This document shows, one piece after another, positions 27,378 through 36,312 of a stretch of DNA of 64,000 bases. How positions within the stretch are numbered: position 1 is the stretch's first letter; each line of letters starts with the position of its first letter. Below the pieces are notes generated by a model that was given only the letters and a program-made list of their open reading frames with translations, ran no database searches and was not told the DNA's origin. The stretch lies in NCBI RefSeq assembly GCF_042651485.1, contig NZ_JBHSDH010000013.1, positions 558,001-622,000 on the forward strand. Reading direction: 5' to 3'. Position numbers and translations under genes: made by a program. The stretch is from Sphingorhabdus_B arenilitoris (lineage in GTDB: Bacteria > Pseudomonadota > Alphaproteobacteria > Sphingomonadales > Sphingomonadaceae).

Positions 27378-28589
27378 ATGAGCAGAATTTTGGTAATTGG
27401 TGCAGGCGGAGTTAGCTCGGTCGCAGTTCATAAAATGGCTATGAACAAAGATATATTTGGCGATATCCATTTGGCGAGCCGGACAAAACGCAAATGCGAC
27501 GCCATCGCGGCTTCAGTCAAAACGCGCACTGGCGTTGACATTTCAACCTATGAAATTGACGCTGAGGAAGTCCCGGCGCTCACCAAATTGATTGAACAGA
27601 TTTCTCCCGCTCTCGTCGTTAATCTGGCGCTTCCTTATCAAGACCTGCCCATTATGGATGCCTGCCTTGCCGCCGGCGTGTCTTACCTCGACACGGCCAA
27701 TTATGAGCCGAAGGATGAGGCCAAATTCGAATATCACTGGCAATGGGCGTATCATGACCGTTTCAAGGAGGCGGGCCTGATGGCGCTTCTAGGGTCAGGT
27801 TTTGATCCGGGCGTGACCAGCGTCTTCACCATGTGGTTGAAGAAGCATAAGCTCAAAACAATCCGCCAGCTGGATATTCTCGACTGCAATGGCGGCGATC
27901 ATGGGCAAGCATTTGCCACCAATTTCAACCCGGAAATCAATATCCGTGAAGTAACGGCCCCGGCCCGCCATTGGGAAAATGGTCAGTTTATCGAGACTCC
28001 TGCTATGGCGCATAAAGTGGAGTTTGATTTTGAGGCGGTTGGCCCCAAAAATATGTATATGATGTATCACGAGGAGCTGGAGAGCTTGGCGAAATTCGTC
28101 CCCGAATTGGAGCGGGCGCGTTTCTGGATGACCTTTGGCGATGAATATATCAAACATCTCACCGTGCTGCAGAATGTCGGCATGACCAGCATTGAACCCG
28201 TGCGTTATCAGGGTCAGGAAATTATCCCGCTGCAATTCCTCGCCGCGGTGCTGCCCAAACCCGAAACTTTGGGCGAAACCACGAAGGGCAACACCAATAT
28301 CGGCGTGATCGCCACCGGAGAAGCGTTGGACGGTTCGGGCGAGAAGACATTCTATATAAAGAATATCTGCAGCCACGAAGCCGCTTATGAAGAGACCGGC
28401 AACCAAGCCGTCAGCTATACCACCGGCGTCCCCGCGATGATCGGCGCCGCGATGATGGTAACCGGAAAATGGGCTGGAGAGGGCGTGTTCAATATGGAGC
28501 AGATGGATCCTGACCCGTTTATGGAAATGCTCAACAGCGACGGCCTGCCCTGGACGGTTGAGGAGATGGATGGGCCGGTAGAATTCTAA
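27378..28589 (+). CDS. Carboxynorspermidine dehydrogenase (saccharopine dehydrogenase family)
   Basis: 403 aa from ATG 27378, which has AAAGGAAG before it; the open frame extends further upstream but that part is not protein-like. It starts with a Rossmann fold (ILVIGAGGVSSVAVHKMA). Family members reductively couple aspartate semialdehyde with a diamine to make carboxynorspermidine or carboxyspermidine. The stop overlaps the ATG of nspC by one base (TAATG), which strongly supports a paired role in polyamine synthesis rather than lysine metabolism. Confidence 0.9.
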   Translation: MSRILVIGAGGVSSVAVHKMAMNKDIFGDIHLASRTKRKCDAIAASVKTRTGVDISTYEIDAEEVPALTKLIEQISPALVVNLALPYQDLPIMDACLAAGVSYLDTANYEPKDEAKFEYHWQWAYHDRFKEAGLMALLGSGFDPGVTSVFTMWLKKHKLKTIRQLDILDCNGGDHGQAFATNFNPEINIREVTAPARHWENGQFIETPAMAHKVEFDFEAVGPKNMYMMYHEELESLAKFVPELERARFWMTFGDEYIKHLTVLQNVGMTSIEPVRYQGQEIIPLQFLAAVLPKPETLGETTKGNTNIGVIATGEALDGSGEKTFYIKNICSHEAAYEETGNQAVSYTTGVPAMIGAAMMVTGKWAGEGVFNMEQMDPDPFMEMLNSDGLPWTVEEMDGPVEF

Positions 28590-29761
28590 TGGAAACCAAA
28601 GCAGGTGATCCCGCAGCATTTGCCCATTTCGACCTCTCTCGTGTCGACAGTCCGGCCTTTGTCGTGGATGCGGCGAAGTTGCGGGCGAATTGTCAGATAT
28701 TGGCTGATATCGGCGATGCAGCGGGCATCAAAGTGCTGGCGGCGATGAAGGCTTTTTCCATGTGGTCCGCCGCGCCCATACTCGGCGAATATCTCGACGG
28801 GGTTTGTACATCAGGTCTTTGGGAAGCCCGGCTCGCTTCGGAATTTTACGACGGCGAAATTGCGACTTATTCGGCGGCGTATAAACCCGAAGAGCTGGAA
28901 GAGATATGCCGGCTGTCCGATCATGTTATTTTCAACACGCCGATGCAGCACCACCGGGCCGCGCTCATCCTTGAACAGGCGCGGGCAGCAGGACAGACTT
29001 TCGACATCGGCCTGCGCATCAATCCGCAGCATCCCACCGGCGAAGTTGCCAAATATGATCCCTCCAGCCCCGGCAGCCGCCTCGGCTTTCCAGTCGATCA
29101 GCTGACCGAAGAGCATATGGTCGGCGTGAACGGCATCCATTTCCACAATCTGTGTGAGCAGGATTTGGAACCGCTGAAAGCCACATGGGACCGGGTATTT
29201 GATTTTATCGAGCCCTATTTTGACCAGCTAGACTGGATCAATCTCGGCGGCGGGCATCATATCACACGCGCCGATTATCAGCGCGATGAGTTGGTAGAAT
29301 TCCTGAGCGATGTGAAAGAAGATACTGGCTGCGAAATCTATTTGGAACCGGGCGAAGCTGTTGCGCTGGATGCTGGGATATTAGTCGGCACCATTCTAGA
29401 TACCTTCCGCAATGACATTCCCGTGGCCATTACCGACTTGAGCGCCACATGCCACATGCCTGATGTGATCGAAGCCCCCTATCGCCCCGCTATGCTCCAC
29501 GAGGCCTCAAAGGGCGAGCCTGTGCGCCTCGGCGGACCTTCCTGTCTGGCGGGGGATGTTATCGGCGATTATGTCCTGCCCGTGCCGTGCGAAGCAGGCG
29601 CGCGTTTCGCCTTTTTGGATCAAGCGCATTATTCCATGGTCAAAACAAATACCTTTAACGGAGTGCCCCTACCCTCCATCTGGCTATGGGATAGCGACAC
29701 CGACGATCTGCAATGCGTGAAGCGGTTCGATTGGACCGAATTCAGGAACCGGTTAAGCTAA
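28589..29761 (+). CDS. nspC: Carboxynorspermidine decarboxylase
   Basis: 390-aa PLP fold type III decarboxylase giving norspermidine or spermidine from the carboxy precursor. The PLP lysine is Lys54 in AAMKAFS, the sugar-phosphate-like loop is NLGGGHH and PGEAVALD is present near the phosphate site; the active-site cysteine loop reads GPSCLAGDV. One-base overlap with the dehydrogenase gene. Together with the decarboxylase at 29.9 kb this makes an S-adenosylmethionine-independent polyamine route. Confidence 0.93.
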   Translation: METKAGDPAAFAHFDLSRVDSPAFVVDAAKLRANCQILADIGDAAGIKVLAAMKAFSMWSAAPILGEYLDGVCTSGLWEARLASEFYDGEIATYSAAYKPEELEEICRLSDHVIFNTPMQHHRAALILEQARAAGQTFDIGLRINPQHPTGEVAKYDPSSPGSRLGFPVDQLTEEHMVGVNGIHFHNLCEQDLEPLKATWDRVFDFIEPYFDQLDWINLGGGHHITRADYQRDELVEFLSDVKEDTGCEIYLEPGEAVALDAGILVGTILDTFRNDIPVAITDLSATCHMPDVIEAPYRPAMLHEASKGEPVRLGGPSCLAGDVIGDYVLPVPCEAGARFAFLDQAHYSMVKTNTFNGVPLPSIWLWDSDTDDLQCVKRFDWTEFRNRLS

Positions 29762-29834
29762 TAAACCAAAAAAATTCCTTTTTTTGCCTTCGTTCACTTT
29801 ACATTAAATCCGCATCTGCATATACGCACCTTTC

Positions 29835-29915
29835 CGCTGCCCCAGGGGGACTTCCAATAACCGCAAGGCAGCGTGTTTTCGCCATTTTAAAGTTTAACAG
29901 ACTATTGGGGGTCCC
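29835..29915 (+). promoter_or_regulatory. Structured mRNA leader of the decarboxylase gene (speF-like)
   Basis: A perfect 7-bp stem, CGCTGCC (29835-29841) with GGCAGCG (29867-29873), encloses CCCCAGGGGGAC. The GGGAC of this loop (29847-29851) can instead pair with GTCCC (29911-29915) just before the start codon, giving two alternative structures. Alphaproteobacterial ornithine decarboxylase genes are known to carry a conserved leader called speF; this position and shape fit it, but I could not compare it with the covariance model. Confidence 0.45.
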
Positions 29916-29920
29916 TTGAG

Positions 29921-31126
29921 TTGCACGAATTTCCTGACGCTCTCGCCGTAGTCCGCGCGCTTTCGCCGGACGAACCGATCACGCTACTACGCCCGCACGC
30001 CGCGCAGCGCGCTGCCCGCTTCTTTTCAGAGAAGTTTCCGGGCAAGTCGCTTTACGCCGTGAAGGCCAATCCGTCGCCGCAATTGCTGCAATTGCTATGG
30101 GACAGCGGCATTACGCATTTTGATGTCGCTTCGCTTGGGGAGGTGCGTCTTGTGCATAAATTCCTTCCCGACGCGACGCTTTGCTTTATGCATCCGGTGA
30201 AGTCGGAGCGAGCCATCGCACAGGCCTATCATAATCACGGCGTTCGTGTCTTTTCGCTCGACAGCCATGAAGAACTGGACAAAATCGTTCGGGCAACCGG
30301 CGGAGCGGCCGATCTTGAACTATGCGTTCGTATCCGCGTATCGTCCGACCATGCGAAGCTGAGCCTTGCTGCAAAATTTGGTGCAGAACCTAGCGATGTA
30401 GCCAGCTTGTTGGCTGCCACGCGTCAAGTCGCAGATAGCTTGGGCATTTGTTTCCACGTCGGTAGCCAAGCCATGAGCCCACAAGCCTATAGCGACGCAA
30501 TGGACTTGGTCCGCGCGGCGATTGTGGAGGCATCGGTGGTTGTCGATATTGTCGATGTTGGCGGCGGTTTTCCGTCGGTATATCCGGGGATGGAGCCACC
30601 CGTGTTGGAAAGCTATTTCGATGTCATCGAACATTGTTTCGAAGATTTGCCGATCAGCTATTCCGCTGAATTATGGTGCGAACCAGGCCGTGCGCTATGC
30701 GCGGAATATGCGTCATTGCTTGTCAAAGTAGAGAAACGGCGCGGAAAAGAGCTGTATGTGAATGACGGCGCCTATGGTGCGTTATTCGACGCCGCCCATA
30801 TTGGATGGCGTTTTCCGGTTATTGCGCTCAACCCCGAAACCAATATCAATGTACGCATGACGGAATTCAGTTTTTACGGTCCGACCTGCGATGATATGGA
30901 TTTCATGCCCGGGCCGTTCATCCTGCCCGATGACATGGGTGCCGGCGATTATATCGAAATCGGCATGCTCGGCGCTTATGGCTGTGCAATGCGGACCGAG
31001 TTTAACGGATTCGGCGATGTGGACACCGTGACCGTTGGCGATGAGCCGATGGCATCGCTCTATACGCAGATCGCTGCCAATGACATTGGCGAGAAGAAAA
31101 ATTCGGCCAATCGGTCAAAGCAATAA
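29921..31126 (+). CDS. Ornithine/lysine-type decarboxylase (PLP fold type III)
   Basis: 401 aa of the alanine-racemase-fold ornithine/diaminopimelate decarboxylase family. PLP lysine 48 lies in YAVKANPSP, HVGSQ and DVGGGFPSVYPG follow, and CEPGRALCAEY binds the phosphate. It should make putrescine (or cadaverine) as diamine substrate for the carboxynorspermidine pair upstream. The best start is a TTG at 29921, since no ATG fits; upstream sequence is a structured leader. A gap of 159 bp and the leader suggest its own promoter in addition to read-through. Confidence 0.9.
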   Translation: MHEFPDALAVVRALSPDEPITLLRPHAAQRAARFFSEKFPGKSLYAVKANPSPQLLQLLWDSGITHFDVASLGEVRLVHKFLPDATLCFMHPVKSERAIAQAYHNHGVRVFSLDSHEELDKIVRATGGAADLELCVRIRVSSDHAKLSLAAKFGAEPSDVASLLAATRQVADSLGICFHVGSQAMSPQAYSDAMDLVRAAIVEASVVVDIVDVGGGFPSVYPGMEPPVLESYFDVIEHCFEDLPISYSAELWCEPGRALCAEYASLLVKVEKRRGKELYVNDGAYGALFDAAHIGWRFPVIALNPETNINVRMTEFSFYGPTCDDMDFMPGPFILPDDMGAGDYIEIGMLGAYGCAMRTEFNGFGDVDTVTVGDEPMASLYTQIAANDIGEKKNSANRSKQ

Positions 31127-31166
31127 TTCGGCTTGCACAGCATTTAAGTTGCAATTGACAATCGAA

Positions 31167-31200
31167 CCCCGGTGACGCAAATAATGCGCCATCGGGGGAG
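31167..31200 (+). promoter_or_regulatory. Hairpin burying the ribosome-binding site of the first MAPEG gene
   Basis: CCCCGGTGACGCA (31167-31179) pairs with TGCGCCATCGGGG (31185-31197) around AATAA: 12 of 13 positions pair (one A-C mismatch, one G-U). The right arm is the GGGGGAG ribosome-binding site, 5 bp before the ATG at 31206. The fold would block translation, or with the following ATTTT act as a terminator for the decarboxylase transcript. Confidence 0.55.
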
Positions 31201-31205
31201 ATTTT

Positions 31206-31646
31206 ATGGCGGGAAATTTATTATTACCTGCAGCGATATTGATTTTATGGTCAATGATTGTGCTGCTTTATATGACCGCATTGCGGCTACCCGCCCTCCG
31301 CGCGGCCCGCAGTCATATGCGCTCCGCACCCAAAGGAGCCCGTTATCAGGATATTGAACAATATATTCCGGCGAAGGTGAATTGGCCGTCGCATAACTAT
31401 ACCCATTTGCTCGAACAGCCGACGATTTTCTACCCAGCAGTCATATTGCTACATCTATCAGGAGCGAATGACGCGATGAACGTGGCATTGGCCTGGGCGT
31501 ATGTTGTGCTCCGCATCGTCCATAGCCTTTGGCAAATTTTCTTCAACGGTATCCCCCTGCGGATGACGCTGTTTGCGGTTTCATCGCTGTGCCTGTTGGC
31601 GCTCGCAATACGCTGTACTTATTCTGTTTTGATGTTCACGGTTTAA
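31206..31646 (+). CDS. MAPEG family membrane protein (copy 1)
   Basis: 146 aa with four predicted membrane helices. The MAPEG pattern is visible as NWPSHNYTHLLEQPTIFYP in the second quarter and RIVHSLWQ before the third helix. Family members are glutathione-linked or uncharacterised integral membrane proteins; the bacterial role is unknown. It is 16 bp upstream of a paralogue with the same layout, so the pair looks like a tandem duplication with wide divergence. Confidence 0.85.
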   Translation: MAGNLLLPAAILILWSMIVLLYMTALRLPALRAARSHMRSAPKGARYQDIEQYIPAKVNWPSHNYTHLLEQPTIFYPAVILLHLSGANDAMNVALAWAYVVLRIVHSLWQIFFNGIPLRMTLFAVSSLCLLALAIRCTYSVLMFTV

Positions 31647-31661
31647 TTAGGGAGAGAGAAA

Positions 31662-32105
31662 ATGGCGGGGATGGAGATATTACAACCTGTCGTGGCTTTG
31701 GCTGCGTGGACGATGATTATTTGGATTTGGATGTATGCAACCCGCATTCCGGCCATGAACCGCGCCGGTATTGATGGCACCAAAATGATCGGATCCACGG
31801 GTAAAGGCTTACGTGATGATTTGGTGAAGCAGGGCGAAGAAAAAGCCAGCTGGGTCGCCGATAATTACAATCATTTGCACGAAGCACCTACAATTTTCTA
31901 TGCCGTGGCCATAACATTGGCACTGACCGGACAAGGCGGCGGATTAAATGCCACGATCGGGTGGATATATGTTGGGCTGCGCATTCTGCACAGTCTCGTC
32001 CAAATATTCGGCAACCGCGTCCTAGTTCGTTTTGCGGTGTTTAGCCTGTCATCGCTGGCATTGATTGCGCTCGTATTGCACGCGGCAATTGCTGTTTTTG
32101 GATGA
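31662..32105 (+). CDS. MAPEG family membrane protein (copy 2)
   Basis: 147 aa, same architecture as the preceding gene: four hydrophobic helices, ADNYNHLHEAPTIFYA in the place of copy 1's NYTHLLEQPTIFYP, and RILHSLVQIF for RIVHSLWQIF. Preceded by an ordinary GGGAGAG ribosome-binding site, unlike copy 1. Convergent with the RNA methyltransferase gene, 3 bp apart. Confidence 0.87.
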   Translation: MAGMEILQPVVALAAWTMIIWIWMYATRIPAMNRAGIDGTKMIGSTGKGLRDDLVKQGEEKASWVADNYNHLHEAPTIFYAVAITLALTGQGGGLNATIGWIYVGLRILHSLVQIFGNRVLVRFAVFSLSSLALIALVLHAAIAVFG

Positions 32106-32108
32106 TTT

Positions 32109-33317
32109 TCAACCGGCAACCCGAATAAATTCGCTGACCATTTCGACATGGGATGACCAACGGAATTGGCCGACGGGCCATATCCTGTTCAATTCATAAC
32201 CGCCGTCAATTAAGCGCCGTGCGTCCCGCGCAAAACTGGCAGGATTGCAGCTAACATAGGCGATTTTGGACACTGCCGACGCCGCCAATTGGGCGACCTG
32301 TTCTTTTGCCCCTGCCCTTGGCGGGTCCAAAATAACTGAATGAAATTTATTCAACTCTTCCGCGGATAACGGACGGCGAAACAGGTCGCGATGTTCGGTG
32401 AATAGTTGTCGCTGCACCCGGGCCGCAGCCTGTTTCAAACCGGTAATGGGTTCGAGATCCGCCTCCGCCGCATATATTTTTCGATCCTTGCCCAATGACA
32501 GCGCAAAAGTACCCAAACCTGCGAAGAGGTCGGCAATCTTATTGCTATCTCCGACGATCGATTGCACCGCCGCCACCAGCGCTTGTTCGCCATCCGCTGT
32601 GGCCTGCAAAAATCCATAAGGTGGATAAGCGACGGACACATTGCCGAGGGTAACAGTCACCGGCTCTGGTTCATAAAAACCCGTTGGGCCATAACCTTCA
32701 TCGAGCGATAAACGCGCCAATTTATGCTCACTTGCAAATTCGGATAGAGCTTCGTGGTTATGTAAATCTTCGGCCGTCCAATTTTCAATCAACATATCGA
32801 CGCCCTGATCCACTATCGCCATTTTGATTTGCACCTGACGCTGCTTATCAACCCTAATAGATAAAAATTTCCGCAGCGGTTCCAGTAACTTGAATAAATC
32901 CGGTGCCATGACGTCACATTCGCCAACATTGACTATGCGGTGACTTTTCTCCGTGCTGAAACCCAGATGGAATTGTTTACCCGCCCAGGCAGACCGCACC
33001 GCAACGCGCCGCCTGGTTCCAACCGGTGAAAGGTGAACAGGCATGATTTGTTTCGCGGTAATATGCTGCGTTGCCAAAGCATGGGAAACGCGGTCCGCAA
33101 CGAATATCGACAGGCTGTCGTCATCAATATGCTGTAGCTGACACCCACCGCACTGCAGGAAATGGCGGCAAGGTGGTTCTTGGTGATGTGGCCCGTGGAT
33201 AAGCCCGCCAGCAGGATCAAGCCGGTCTCCCGGTGCTGCATAAGCGATATAGCGGCCATCGGCGGTAACGCCGTCGCCCCGCGCGGCTACCCGTAATATC
33301 AAATCATCGTCAGTCAT
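32109..33317 (-). CDS. 23S rRNA (uracil-C5)-methyltransferase-type RNA methyltransferase (RlmD/TrmA family)
   Basis: 402 aa from ATG 33317 (GTG 33332 is also possible). The N-terminal iron-sulphur motif Cys-x5-Cys-x2-Cys is at residues 50, 56 and 59 (CRHFLQCGGC), the SAM loop is DLFAGLGTFALSLG and the catalytic cysteine is Cys357 in YVSCNPASFARD. RlmD versus RlmC versus an archaeal-like enzyme cannot be told apart from motifs. Minus strand, head-to-tail with a lipoprotein gene and ilvD. Confidence 0.9.
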   Translation of the reverse strand: MTDDDLILRVAARGDGVTADGRYIAYAAPGDRLDPAGGLIHGPHHQEPPCRHFLQCGGCQLQHIDDDSLSIFVADRVSHALATQHITAKQIMPVHLSPVGTRRRVAVRSAWAGKQFHLGFSTEKSHRIVNVGECDVMAPDLFKLLEPLRKFLSIRVDKQRQVQIKMAIVDQGVDMLIENWTAEDLHNHEALSEFASEHKLARLSLDEGYGPTGFYEPEPVTVTLGNVSVAYPPYGFLQATADGEQALVAAVQSIVGDSNKIADLFAGLGTFALSLGKDRKIYAAEADLEPITGLKQAAARVQRQLFTEHRDLFRRPLSAEELNKFHSVILDPPRAGAKEQVAQLAASAVSKIAYVSCNPASFARDARRLIDGGYELNRIWPVGQFRWSSHVEMVSEFIRVAG

Positions 33318-33348
33318 TGCGCCGCAATGCACCCTGCACAGGCCGCAA

Positions 33349-33819
33349 TCAACCGCCTTCCGCAGTGGGCGCGTTATTAGCCGGAGGCACGGCAGGCTCA
33401 GATGCCGGTTTCGCTGCGTTTGGCTTTACATTGGCAGGCAGCCGGTACCGGTCGTCAGCGATTGCAACCTCTATCTCATCGCCGCTAATTGGCGTGATTT
33501 TCACTAAGTCAGCGCCTTCAGCAGCCGCGAGGCCTTTACCATCGGTCAATATTTTGAAACGGCGAAAACCGCCATCGGGGTGACGGATTACGGCGATCTG
33601 CCCATTGGGACCCGCAATCCGTTCACTCTCACAGCTGCGGGTAAATTCGGTTGCCCCAGCCAACGCGCATTCAATCTTGCCATTATCCGCAGCTTGCTGT
33701 GCTGCTTGCTCTTCGGCTTTTTCCAGCGCCTTATCGTCGCCCTTATTACAGGCGGATAGTAGACACAGCGCTGCTAAAATCGCCGCCTTTTCATATGTCG
33801 GCATAGACATGGCTTTCAT
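33349..33819 (-). CDS. Putative lipoprotein, unknown
   Basis: 156 aa. A short signal peptide ends in a lipobox (LCLLSACNKG), followed by a charged Ala/Glu-rich helix (KALEKAEEQAAQQAADNGK), one disulphide-capable cysteine pair (ECALAG..., SCESER) and a Pro/Ala-rich end. No family recognised beyond similar sphingomonad lipoproteins. The ATG at 33819 has AGGAG before it and lies inside the last 29 bp of ilvD, so translation is probably coupled. Confidence 0.75.
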   Translation of the reverse strand: MKAMSMPTYEKAAILAALCLLSACNKGDDKALEKAEEQAAQQAADNGKIECALAGATEFTRSCESERIAGPNGQIAVIRHPDGGFRRFKILTDGKGLAAAEGADLVKITPISGDEIEVAIADDRYRLPANVKPNAAKPASEPAVPPANNAPTAEGG

Positions 33820-35512
33820 TTTCCGCTCCTGGATGAGTCACCGCACCTTTATATGCTGGTCCAACATTTTGGGCATAACGCCACAAAGCGCCGGATCCAT
33901 AATCGGTCGTTTTTGCAGTCCATGACTTACGCCGTTCGGCTAGAATTTCCTCCGAAACCTCAAGATCGATCGTTCCTTTTTCGGCATCGATGCTGATGAT
34001 GTCACCATCCTCAACCAGCCCAATCGGACCGCCAGCAGCGGCCTCCGGTCCTACATGACCAATGCAAAAGCCCCGCGTGGCCCCGGAAAAACGGCCATCC
34101 GTGATCAGGGCAACTTTTTCGCCCATCCCTTGCCCATAAAGCGCGGCTGTTGTTGACAGCATCTCGCGCATACCGGGGCCGCCCTTGGGTCCTTCATAAC
34201 GGATAACGATCACCGAACCTTCGGCTATCTTACGATTTTCAACGGCCGAGAAAGCATCTTCCTCACAGTCAAACACTTGTGCAGGCCCGCTAAACTGCAG
34301 CCTGGCCATCCCCGCAACTTTTACGATCGCACCGTCTGGCGCAAGCGATCCGCGAAGGCCAACAACTCCGCCTGTGGGGGTTATCGGACTTTTTGCATCA
34401 TAAATGACTTTCTGGTCGGGGTTCCATGTAATCTCGTCGATATTCTCGCCCAACGTCTTACCGGTAACGGTCATACAGTTGCCGTGCAGCAGTCCTTCGG
34501 AAAGCAAGGACTTCATCAGCATGTATATACCGCCCGCCTCATACATATCCTTTGCCACATATTTCCCGCCGGGTTTCAAATCTGCCATATAAGGCGTGGT
34601 TTTGAATGTTTCTGCGACATCGAACAAATCCATCTTAATCCCCGCCTCATGCGCCATAGCGGGCAGATGCAGCGCAGCGTTGGTCGACCCGCCTGTCGCA
34701 GCAACGACGCGAGCGGCATTTTCAAACGCCTCTCTCGTGCAAATATCACGTGGTCGGATTTTTTGCGCCAGCAACTCCATCACCTGCGCACCTGCCGCAT
34801 GGGCAACTTGGTCACGCGTGGTGTATGGCGCGGGTGCCATGTTGCTATTGGGCAATGACAGACCAATGGCTTCGGCAACACAGGCCATCGTGTTTGCAGT
34901 AAATTGTCCGCCACAAGCGCCGTGCCCCGGGCAAGCCGCCTTTTCCAGCTCCTCGAGCTCAGACAATGGGCATGAACCGGCGGCATATTTTCCAACAACC
35001 TCAAACACATCGACCACGGTAACATCTTTGTCTTTGTATCGCCCGGGTAGGATCGACCCGCCATAAACAAAAATCGAAGGTACGTTCAGCCTTAACATCG
35101 CCATCATCATACCCGGCAATGATTTGTCACAACCGGCAAAAGTGACCAGCGCGTCATAACAATGGCCGCGCACGGATAATTCGACCGAGTCTGCAATGAC
35201 TTCGCGGCTGACCAGCGATGACTTCATACCTTGATGACCCATGGCAATCCCGTCGGTCACGGTGATAGTGTTAAACCGGCGCGGCATCCCTCCGCCTGCC
35301 TCTACCCCTGCACGCGCAATATCCGCCTGATGATCTAGCATGGTGTTGCATGGCGCGCTGTCATTACCCGCCGACGCAATTCCGACAAAAGGCCGGGCAA
35401 TTTCTTCTTCGGTCAATCCCATGGCGTAATAGTAGCTGCGATGCGGCGCCCGCTCTGGACCGACCGAAACATGGCGGCTGGGAAGTTGAGATTTATCGAA
35501 TATATGCGTCAT
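33791..35512 (-). CDS. ilvD: Dihydroxy-acid dehydratase
   Basis: 573-aa iron-sulphur enzyme that dehydrates dihydroxyvalerate and dihydroxymethylvalerate in valine and isoleucine synthesis. Cluster ligands are visible in the family motifs GCDKSLPGMMMAMLRLN and GACGGQFTANTM, with an early APCNTMLD; SGRFSGATRGFCIGHVGPEA marks the C-terminal part. Length is normal. The end overlaps the downstream lipoprotein gene by 29 bp. Confidence 0.97.
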   Translation of the reverse strand: MTHIFDKSQLPSRHVSVGPERAPHRSYYYAMGLTEEEIARPFVGIASAGNDSAPCNTMLDHQADIARAGVEAGGGMPRRFNTITVTDGIAMGHQGMKSSLVSREVIADSVELSVRGHCYDALVTFAGCDKSLPGMMMAMLRLNVPSIFVYGGSILPGRYKDKDVTVVDVFEVVGKYAAGSCPLSELEELEKAACPGHGACGGQFTANTMACVAEAIGLSLPNSNMAPAPYTTRDQVAHAAGAQVMELLAQKIRPRDICTREAFENAARVVAATGGSTNAALHLPAMAHEAGIKMDLFDVAETFKTTPYMADLKPGGKYVAKDMYEAGGIYMLMKSLLSEGLLHGNCMTVTGKTLGENIDEITWNPDQKVIYDAKSPITPTGGVVGLRGSLAPDGAIVKVAGMARLQFSGPAQVFDCEEDAFSAVENRKIAEGSVIVIRYEGPKGGPGMREMLSTTAALYGQGMGEKVALITDGRFSGATRGFCIGHVGPEAAAGGPIGLVEDGDIISIDAEKGTIDLEVSEEILAERRKSWTAKTTDYGSGALWRYAQNVGPAYKGAVTHPGAENESHVYADI

Positions 35513-35556
35513 AAGTTGCTCCGGTTGCTTGCCAGCAGCGTCTATTGAATTTGCGG

Positions 35557-36312
35557 CTATTGGCCAAGCTTTTCTGTTATTTTATGACATATTTCGGTCA
35601 AAATAGATGCAAATCTTTTCTGTCCTTGGTGACTTGCTACCAAATCCTGCCGCATTTCAATACCCAGATAGGCCGTTCCAGTTCCTTCACCATGCCGGTT
35701 CATTGTCGCATTCAAATCCTTGCCCGAATAAGGCAACTGATCGCCTACAAATAAATCCGCCTGCGCCAAAAGCGGAAGCGCCAAGCGCGCTGCGCGGTCA
35801 TCCTGATTATATAAAACGCCCACTTCCCAAGGTCGCGCTTCACCTGGACTGCTCGTCAGCTTCGGAGTGAAACTATGAAGTGAAAGCAGCAATTTGGGTT
35901 CATATTCGCTGATTAGCTTTGCCACCGCTAAATGATAAGGGTGATGATATCGGTTCAACCTATTGGCACGTTCCTCTGCGCCCAGAATATTGCCGGGAAT
36001 TTCTACTCCATCGCTCATCAGCGGGATAGCTGCGGGTTCGTCCGCGTCCCGGTTCAAATCTACGATTAAACGGGAGTTGGTCGCCAATATTGCTGCAACG
36101 CCCTCTTGTTCTACCATAAGTTGCGCAACCGCCGCAACGCCAATATCCCAAGCAATATGCGTTTCGAGCAGAGCAGGCGCGATGCCCAAGTCAATTTCCG
36201 GCGGCACATGATTGGACGCATGGTCGGCGACGATCAAGACGCCCTTCTGCTCCAGCTTGCCTGCGATCTGGAATACCTCGTTCACCGGATGGTCCCGGAC
36301 ATAAACCACCAA
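35557..36312 (-). CDS. N-formylglutamate amidohydrolase family protein
   Basis: 251 aa of the FGase family (HutG-like zinc amidohydrolases). Visible motifs: VADHASNHVPPE, the Arg/Asp segment SRLIVDLNRD, and SLHSFTP plus GIEMRQDL near the C-terminus. It probably hydrolyses an N-formyl or N-acyl amino acid; no histidine-degradation genes are near, so the substrate is open. The start (TTG 36312, or GTG 36309) lies inside ispE, a 31-bp overlap, so the two are probably cotranscribed. Confidence 0.85.
   Translation of the reverse strand: MVVYVRDHPVNEVFQIAGKLEQKGVLIVADHASNHVPPEIDLGIAPALLETHIAWDIGVAAVAQLMVEQEGVAAILATNSRLIVDLNRDADEPAAIPLMSDGVEIPGNILGAEERANRLNRYHHPYHLAVAKLISEYEPKLLLSLHSFTPKLTSSPGEARPWEVGVLYNQDDRAARLALPLLAQADLFVGDQLPYSGKDLNATMNRHGEGTGTAYLGIEMRQDLVASHQGQKRFASILTEICHKITEKLGQ

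Noticed and set aside
31172..31357. Alternative frame overlapping the first MAPEG gene
   Set aside because: Overlaps a clear MAPEG family member in another frame and starts inside the hairpin.
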